A stretch of DNA of 5,725 nucleotides from Bacteroidia bacterium (GTDB lineage Bacteria; Planctomycetota; Phycisphaerae; Phycisphaerales; SM1A02): NCBI GenBank assembly GCA_030054235.1, contig JASGCG010000123.1, positions 1-5,725 on the forward strand, written 5' to 3'. The notes beneath the pieces were generated by a model that was given only the letters and a program-made list of their open reading frames with translations, was not told the DNA's origin and made no database searches. Of the stretch, positions 1 through 5,725 are shown piece by piece (the stretch's first letter is position 1; each line of letters opens with the position of its first letter). The translations under genes and the position numbers were made by a program.

Positions 1-3000
1 CGGCCTTGCCCTTGTTCTCGCGGATGCGGTCGAGGATGACGATCGTGTCGTTCAGCGAGTAACCGATGATCGTCAGCAGGCCGGAGATGACGTTGAGGTC
101 GATCCGGAAACCCTCGATCAGCGTGGAGGCGCCGAACGCCGACCCCTCGGTGCGGATGCTGAACGCCAGCGCGCCCAGGCAGACGCAGACGTTGAACGCC
201 ACCGCCACGATCGTCGCCATGCTGTACCGCAGGCTGCCGAAGCGCAGCCAGATGTACAGGAGCATGCCGATCATGCTGAGGACGACCGCCACCACGGCGC
301 TTGCCGCCAGGTTCTCGGCGACCTTGGGCGAGAAGCTGCTCACCTGCTCCAGGCTCAACTTTTGCGTAAGCGCAGCGTTGACGAGCTTCCACTCGGGCTG
401 CGCGACCACGCGGTCCCACGTCGCTGCATCGACCTTGGAGAGCAGCGCCTTGGGATCGACCGTCAGCATGACGATCGACGTGTAGCCCGCATTCGGATTG
501 CCGGCCTGCGCCATGTCGAGGCCGATGAGCTCGGTCTCGCGCGACGAGATGGGCCCGAAGTCAGGCTGCGACCGCATGCGGCCGAGGCGCGCCTGCGCAT
601 CGGCCAGCGTGATCGGCGGAGCGATGCCCTCGATCAGCACGGCAACGCCACCGGCGTACTCGCGCACGCTCTCGTTGCGGCCATCGCGCCCGATGACCGC
701 GCCGAGCGTGTCGGCATTGACCGGCCGGGTCTGGAGCGCCGCGGCATCGGATCCCGCGCCCTTGAAGGTCAGGGGCAGCGTGACTTCGATGTCCTTGGCG
801 AAGGCGTTGGCGACCGCGTCGACGACGGGCTCGGTGGCCGTGTCGTCACCGCTGAAGTCAGCGGGATTGGCGACCTTGATCTGGAACGACGAGGCCTTGC
901 CATCGGCAGTCGAATCGCCCACGGTCAGCACGCTGGCGTTGCGCAGCTGGGCCACCGGAGCCGAAGCACCCGCGGCCTCTCCGATCGCGCGGATGCGCTG
1001 TTCGACCTCGGCGCGGGTCATGGCCAGGCGGCCATCAGCGCTCGCCGTCTCGCCCGTCGCGGCAGGACGGGTGACGAGCGTCATCGTCATGCCGCCGCGG
1101 AACTCGGTGTCGAGCATCTCGCGGCCGCTGGTGAAGGTCGCCACGATGCTGACGATCGCCAGCACGATGCAGCCGAGCCAGAGCACGCCGCGCTTGCCGA
1201 TCCAGTCGATGTTCGGACGCAGCGCCGAGGCGATGCCCGGGAAGATCGTGGTGATGAACGGAAGGCGCGTGCGGTGAAGCACGTTCGTCCAGACATCGAG
1301 CATGACGCGCGTGCAGACGATCGCCGTGAAGAGCGTGGTGATCACGCCGATGGCCATCGTGAGCGCAAAGCCCTTCACTTCCGTTGCCGCGACCTTGTAG
1401 AGCACCACGCACACGATGAGGTTCGTGATGTTGCCGTCGACGATCGCGCTGAAGGCGCGCTTGTAGGCGATGTCGACCGCATCGCGCAGGCGCTCCTTGT
1501 GCTCGGCCATCTCCTCGCGCAGGCGCTCGAAGATGAGCACGTTGGCATCGACCGCCATGGCGATCGAGAGCGCCACGCCCGCCAGGCCCGGCAGCGTGAA
1601 CGAACCGTCGATCGCCGCCATCGTGCCGAACAGGAACAAGGCGTTGAGGGCCAGGGCGATCACGGCGATGATGCCGCCGCCGAGGTACCAGGCCACCATG
1701 ATCACGGCCGTTGCACCGGCCGAGAGCAGGAGCGCCTCGAACCCGCGGGCCAGGTTGTCCTTGCCGAGCGCCGGGCCGAGGATGCTGACCGAGACGGGCT
1801 CGGGCTTGAGCTTGGCCTCGAGTTCGCCGCCTTCGAGCACGCGGATCAGGTAGGTGATGTCCTCGTTGGAGAAGTTGCCGGTGATGCGGCCTGAGCCGTT
1901 GATCTGCGACTGCAGGGTGGGCGCGGTGTAGAGCTCGCCGTCGAGCACGATGCCCATCGGTCGCTGCAGGTTGGCGCCGGTGAGCCGGCCCATCGCGATG
2001 CCGCCCTGCTGGTCAAGCTGGAACGCCACGCACGGACGTCCGAACTCGTCGGCGTCGCGGCGCGCGCTCTTCATCGACCAGACCTGGCCCGGCGCGTGCG
2101 TCATGCTCATCGCATCGGTGTCGTAGAGCAGGACGTAGACCTGGCCCTCGTGCTGAGCCGACACCATGTCGCGGCCGCGGAAGAAGGTCGCGGGATCAGC
2201 CAGCAGTGCCTCGAGCTGGCGCGGATCGTCGTACCACTGCTTCAGGTCGTTGAGCCGGTACCAGCTCGCAACCACGCTGTCGGTGCCATCGGGGCCGCGC
2301 TCGGACAGCTGCGTCTGCAGCTCGCCCACGTTCACGCCCTGCGGGTTCGCAGCGCTGACGGGGATGTGGAACTCAAGCACGCCCGCGGCGCGCAGCAGGC
2401 GCTTCAGGTCCTCGGGATCCTCGTAGCCGGTCATCGCCGACGCGTAGGCGTCGTACTCCTTGACCAGTGCATCGAGCTCGGCCGAGTATTCGGGGCACTG
2501 CTTGGCGATCGCCTCGAGCTCGCGCTCGCGGGGGCTCGGGCCGTACACAGGGTTGCCGGCCTCGTCGAAGAGGGCCTTGCCCTTGTCGTCGCGAAGGCGG
2601 TCACCCTTGGTCGAGAGCTGGAAGGCGCGCTTGAGGCGCGACTCGTTCACGCTCGAGGCCAGCAGCGTCTCGCGGGCCTTGCGCTCGAGGAGTTCGGCCG
2701 TAGCGATGCGCTCCTCGATGGGCGCGAGCGTGGCTGCGTCGGCCGCCTGCTCGAGCGCAGCCTGGTACGCGGCGCGGGCCTCGATGGCCTGGTCATGCGA
2801 CGACTGCAGCTGCGCAAGCAGCGCGGCGCGGCTGCCGGCTGCGGGTGCGGCACCATCCTTGGGTGCGGGCACGAGCGAGGTCGCGCTGCGTTCCTGCAGG
2901 GCGCGATCGAGTTCACGAGCCGTGAGCTGCATGCGGCCGGCCACTTCTGCCAGGCGGATTCGGAAGGCATCCTGCAGCCCCTTGCCTTCTTCCGAAGGCA

Positions 3001-3274
3001 GCGGCATGACGATCTCGATGCGGTCACGACCCTGCGGGGTCATGCTGATGTCGAGCACGCCCTGCGGGTTCACGCGCCGCTTGAGCGCATCGATCACCTG
3101 CGTGAGCACCGACGGCGAATCGACGCCCTCGGGCATCTCGACGGCGTAGACGAGGCTGACCCCGCCGCGCAGGTCCTTGCCCAGGCGGATCTTCTCCTTG
3201 GGCGGCCAGACGGCGAGCGCCGCGAGCACGGCAAGGACAGCGATGAGGATGATCTTCGTGGTCAGCTTGTTCAT
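1..3274 (-). CDS. secDF: Fused protein-export membrane protein SecDF, C-terminus beyond left edge
   Basis: SecDF is the proton-driven accessory subunit of the Sec translocon, helping to pull exported proteins across the membrane. I translated 1091 codons with no stop from the ATG at 3274; the frame is still open at base 1. TM1 lies at residues 5-23, followed by D34-LRGG (usual form GLDLxGG). The P1 domain ends in typical SecD sequence (GIVLDGELYTAP, ITGNFSNED, LGPALGKD). SecD TM2-TM6 lie at about 512-662, with the signature VDANVLIFERLREE and its key Asp at D576. A linker leads into the SecF half: TM at 697-714, DTEFRGG at 722-728, a large P4 domain, then TMs at about 989-1009, 1019-1038 and 1059-1081, with IGYSLNDTIVILDRIREN (D1076). 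Only the last SecF helices and the C-terminal tail are missing. The start follows yajC by 16 bases, with a weak GGGA five bases upstream. Two unusual traits are a helical insertion of about 190 residues in P1 and a P4 much larger than in E. coli. Identity is very secure from the motifs. Confidence 0.97.
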   Translation of the reverse strand, partial: MNKLTTKIILIAVLAVLAALAVWPPKEKIRLGKDLRGGVSLVYAVEMPEGVDSPSVLTQVIDALKRRVNPQGVLDISMTPQGRDRIEIVMPLPSEEGKGLQDAFRIRLAEVAGRMQLTARELDRALQERSATSLVPAPKDGAAPAAGSRAALLAQLQSSHDQAIEARAAYQAALEQAADAATLAPIEERIATAELLERKARETLLASSVNESRLKRAFQLSTKGDRLRDDKGKALFDEAGNPVYGPSPRERELEAIAKQCPEYSAELDALVKEYDAYASAMTGYEDPEDLKRLLRAAGVLEFHIPVSAANPQGVNVGELQTQLSERGPDGTDSVVASWYRLNDLKQWYDDPRQLEALLADPATFFRGRDMVSAQHEGQVYVLLYDTDAMSMTHAPGQVWSMKSARRDADEFGRPCVAFQLDQQGGIAMGRLTGANLQRPMGIVLDGELYTAPTLQSQINGSGRITGNFSNEDITYLIRVLEGGELEAKLKPEPVSVSILGPALGKDNLARGFEALLLSAGATAVIMVAWYLGGGIIAVIALALNALFLFGTMAAIDGSFTLPGLAGVALSIAMAVDANVLIFERLREEMAEHKERLRDAVDIAYKRAFSAIVDGNITNLIVCVVLYKVAATEVKGFALTMAIGVITTLFTAIVCTRVMLDVWTNVLHRTRLPFITTIFPGIASALRPNIDWIGKRGVLWLGCIVLAIVSIVATFTSGREMLDTEFRGGMTMTLVTRPAATGETASADGRLAMTRAEVEQRIRAIGEAAGASAPVAQLRNASVLTVGDSTADGKASSFQIKVANPADFSGDDTATEPVVDAVANAFAKDIEVTLPLTFKGAGSDAAALQTRPVNADTLGAVIGRDGRNESVREYAGGVAVLIEGIAPPITLADAQARLGRMRSQPDFGPISSRETELIGLDMAQAGNPNAGYTSIVMLTVDPKALLSKVDAATWDRVVAQPEWKLVNAALTQKLSLEQVSSFSPKVAENLAASAVVAVVLSMIGMLLYIWLRFGSLRYSMATIVAVAFNVCVCLGALAFSIRTEGSAFGASTLIEGFRIDLNVISGLLTIIGYSLNDTIVILDRIRENKGKA

Positions 3275-3279
3275 GGTGG

Positions 3280-3283
3280 TCCC
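3280..3283 (-). promoter_or_regulatory. Weak Shine-Dalgarno for secDF
   Basis: On the minus strand GGGA sits five bases before the ATG at 3274, inside the 16-base gap between yajC and secDF. The match is only four bases, but the spacing is suitable. It supports this ATG as the start, which also puts TM1 immediately at the N-terminus as expected for SecD. Translation may additionally rely on ribosomes finishing yajC. Confidence 0.35.
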
Positions 3284-3290
3284 GCGCCGA

Positions 3291-3687
3291 TCAGTCGGCG
3301 CTCTTGGCCTTCTCGAGGATGTCGCTCACGGCGCTTCGCGCGAAGGTGAGCTTGGTGCCCGACGACTCATCCACGCGCAGCGTGACCTGGTCGCTCTTGA
3401 CCTCGGTCACCACGCCGATGATGCCGCCGATCGTCTGCACGCGGTCGCGGTTGGCGATCGACGCGAGCATGGCTTCGCGCTTCTTGCGCTCCTTGCGGCC
3501 GGTGATCATGGGCAGCACGAGGATGACGAGCATCATCGGGATGAGGATCCAGAAGAACCCGCCCGGGTCCTGCGGGGCGGCCGCTGGTGCGGCGCCACCT
3601 GCCGGGGCGGAGCCCTCGACGGCGACTGATGCGGGAGCTGGCTGGCCCGGAAGAGGCGGTGCCTGCAGGATGGCGGCGGCGATGAAA

Positions 3688-3695
<8 letters not shown>
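3291..3695 (-). CDS. yajC: Preprotein translocase subunit YajC
   Basis: YajC is a small single-span inner-membrane protein that associates with SecD and SecF in the Sec holotranslocon. This 134-residue product has one hydrophobic segment at about 47-65 (FFWILIPMMLVILVLP). A very basic stretch follows (RKERKKRE, 67-74), then the characteristic cytoplasmic domain with DRVQTIGGIIGVVTEV (84-99) and the closing element FARSAVSDIL. The family is usually about 85-115 residues. The extra length is an Ala/Pro/Gly-rich N-terminal stretch at about residues 11-46, which is probably disordered. The very N-terminus (FIAAAIL) is mildly hydrophobic but too short for a convincing membrane span. The ATG at 3695 overlaps the end of tgt by 8 bases and has no clear Shine-Dalgarno, suggesting translational coupling. 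Position between tgt and secDF is the textbook context and supports the call. Confidence 0.95.
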
Positions 3696-4845
<1,150 letters not shown>

Positions 4846-4846
4846 G

Positions 4847-5725
4847 TCAGGTGTCCCGGCTCGCGCGGCTCAGGGTCTCGCGCTCGGAGCGCGTGAGCGA
4901 GCCGATGCCCTGCACCTGGATCTTGGCCAGGATGCGATCGATCTCGGCGTTGTCGGGTGCCTGGCGACGGGCTCGGCGCGCCGCACCGGCGCGGCTCGTC
5001 GGATCGACGCGGCCGAGGAAGTCGAAGAAGCCGTGCAGGTGGTGCGTGTTCCCGATGAAGTACCAACCCGCGATCGCGCCGCCGAGGTGCGCCGCCTCGC
5101 CGCCGGCGTTGTTGCCCGCGCGCACGATCGTCCAGATCGCCCAACCCAGCAGCAGGATCGCCAGCGTGCGCAGCTTCATGGGGATCACGAAGAAGAGCAG
5201 GACCTGCGTGTTGGGGGCCAGCCGTGCTGCGGCAAACATGATGCCGAAGATGCCCGCGCTCGCGCCGACCAGCGGCGTGGTGGGGTCGTTGAAGAGCAGG
5301 CCCGGGATCGCCGGCAGCTTGAGCAGCGCGAGTGCCCATCCGCCGAGGTTGAGCGCCAGGTACATCAGCGCGCCGAAGATCCCGCAGAGCAGGTAGAAGG
5401 CCAGGTACCGCTTCGCACCCAGGTAGCGTTCGATCACGCCACCGAAGAAGAAGAGCCCGAGCATGTTGAAGATCAGGTGGTTCGCGTCGGCATGCACGAA
5501 CTGGAAGCCGACGATGCGCCAGAACTCAAGGCCGGTCCAGCCGATGAACGGCTGCTCGACGATCAGGGCCCTCGCCGTCGAGAAGTAGAGCCAGCTGTTG
5601 AGGAGCGGCATCAGCTGGTAGCTGATGGTGCCGACCTGCTTCTTCGTCTCGGCGAGCACGATGGGCGCGTCGCCACCCATCGCGGGCACCGTGCGCTCGG
5701 CGAGCCGGCCATTGGGAAGCCGCTC
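4847..5725 (-). CDS. Rhomboid-family intramembrane serine protease, N-terminus beyond right edge
   Basis: Rhomboids cleave membrane proteins within the bilayer using a Ser-His dyad. Residue numbers here count from the GTG at 5689. The loop-1 WR signature is W57-R58, followed by HADANHLIFNM with the oxyanion-type H71 and N75, then GGVIERYLG. The catalytic serine is S144 in GASAGIFG, and the catalytic histidine is H201 in EAAHLGG. Hydrophobic spans lie at about 70-88, 94-118, 138-158, 163-185 and 198-215. A soluble tail (about 225-280) is Arg/Ala-rich and ends in IDRILAKIQVQGIGSLTRSE, resembling a C-terminal motif I associate with planctomycete and Bacteroidetes rhomboids (DUF6576-like; from memory). 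The frame stays open to base 5725. The in-frame GTG (5689) and ATG (5680) lack a Shine-Dalgarno, and no clear TM1 precedes the WR loop. I therefore infer that the true start lies upstream, outside the window. It is the first visible gene of the tgt-yajC-secDF cluster. Substrate unknown. Confidence 0.9.
   Translation of the reverse strand, partial: ERLPNGRLAERTVPAMGGDAPIVLAETKKQVGTISYQLMPLLNSWLYFSTARALIVEQPFIGWTGLEFWRIVGFQFVHADANHLIFNMLGLFFFGGVIERYLGAKRYLAFYLLCGIFGALMYLALNLGGWALALLKLPAIPGLLFNDPTTPLVGASAGIFGIMFAAARLAPNTQVLLFFVIPMKLRTLAILLLGWAIWTIVRAGNNAGGEAAHLGGAIAGWYFIGNTHHLHGFFDFLGRVDPTSRAGAARRARRQAPDNAEIDRILAKIQVQGIGSLTRSERETLSRASRDT

Noticed and set aside
1470..1853. Possible frameshift or split between SecD and SecF halves
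   Set aside because: The minus-strand frame from 3274 reads continuously to base 1 through both halves, so this is a true fusion, not two genes or a broken one.
362..1894. Open frame of 510 codons on the plus strand
   Set aside because: It lies exactly antisense to secDF. The translation is dominated by Arg, Asp, His, Ala and Glu with no recognisable domain, as expected from the complement of high-G+C codons. The SecDF reading has many diagnostic motifs.
3275..3290. Possible terminator or promoter between yajC and secDF
   Set aside because: The gap is only 16 bases, with no hairpin followed by a T-run and no room for a -35/-10 pair; the only signal is a weak GGGA.
2096..3349. Open frame of 417 codons on the plus strand
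   Set aside because: It is antisense to secDF and the end of yajC, low in motif content and rich in His, Arg, Leu and Ala. It is a compositional shadow of the real genes.

Overview
The window is a tightly packed block of four genes, all on the minus strand. Read in the direction of transcription (right to left), they are: a rhomboid-family intramembrane serine protease (5' end outside the window), queuine tRNA-ribosyltransferase (tgt), the small Sec accessory membrane protein YajC, and a fused SecDF protein-export subunit whose C-terminus runs off the left edge. There is almost no intergenic DNA: 1 base between rhomboid and tgt, an 8-base overlap between tgt and yajC, and 16 bases between yajC and secDF. 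This is very probably one transcript with translational coupling. I see no RNA gene, mobile element, CRISPR array, long repeat, promoter or terminator, and no stretch over 300 bases without a gene.

The DNA is G+C rich (roughly two thirds by eye) with a strong preference for G or C in third codon positions. This produces many long open frames on the opposite strand, which I treat as shadows. The tgt-yajC-secD-secF order is a classic bacterial arrangement. Three features point towards Planctomycetota, perhaps Phycisphaerae: secD and secF fused into one chain, a large helical insertion in the first SecD periplasmic domain, and a rhomboid with an ExDRIL..KI..GI.SLT-type C-terminal tail. That placement is an inference from remembered family traits, not a database result.

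Functionally, SecDF and YajC form the accessory part of the Sec translocon: SecDF uses the proton gradient to pull secreted proteins out on the far side of the membrane. Tgt makes the queuosine precursor modification in tRNA and is a frequent but functionally unrelated partner of yajC/secDF. The rhomboid is a membrane protease placed first in the visible part of the cluster, so membrane-protein quality control or processing may be co-expressed with the export machinery.

The points most worth a second look are the approximately 190-residue insertion in SecD domain P1, the enlarged SecF domain P4, a lone pair of cysteines in the exported part of SecDF, and the rhomboid-Sec linkage. I found no convincing evidence for a wholly new system; this is a housekeeping region with lineage-specific elaborations.
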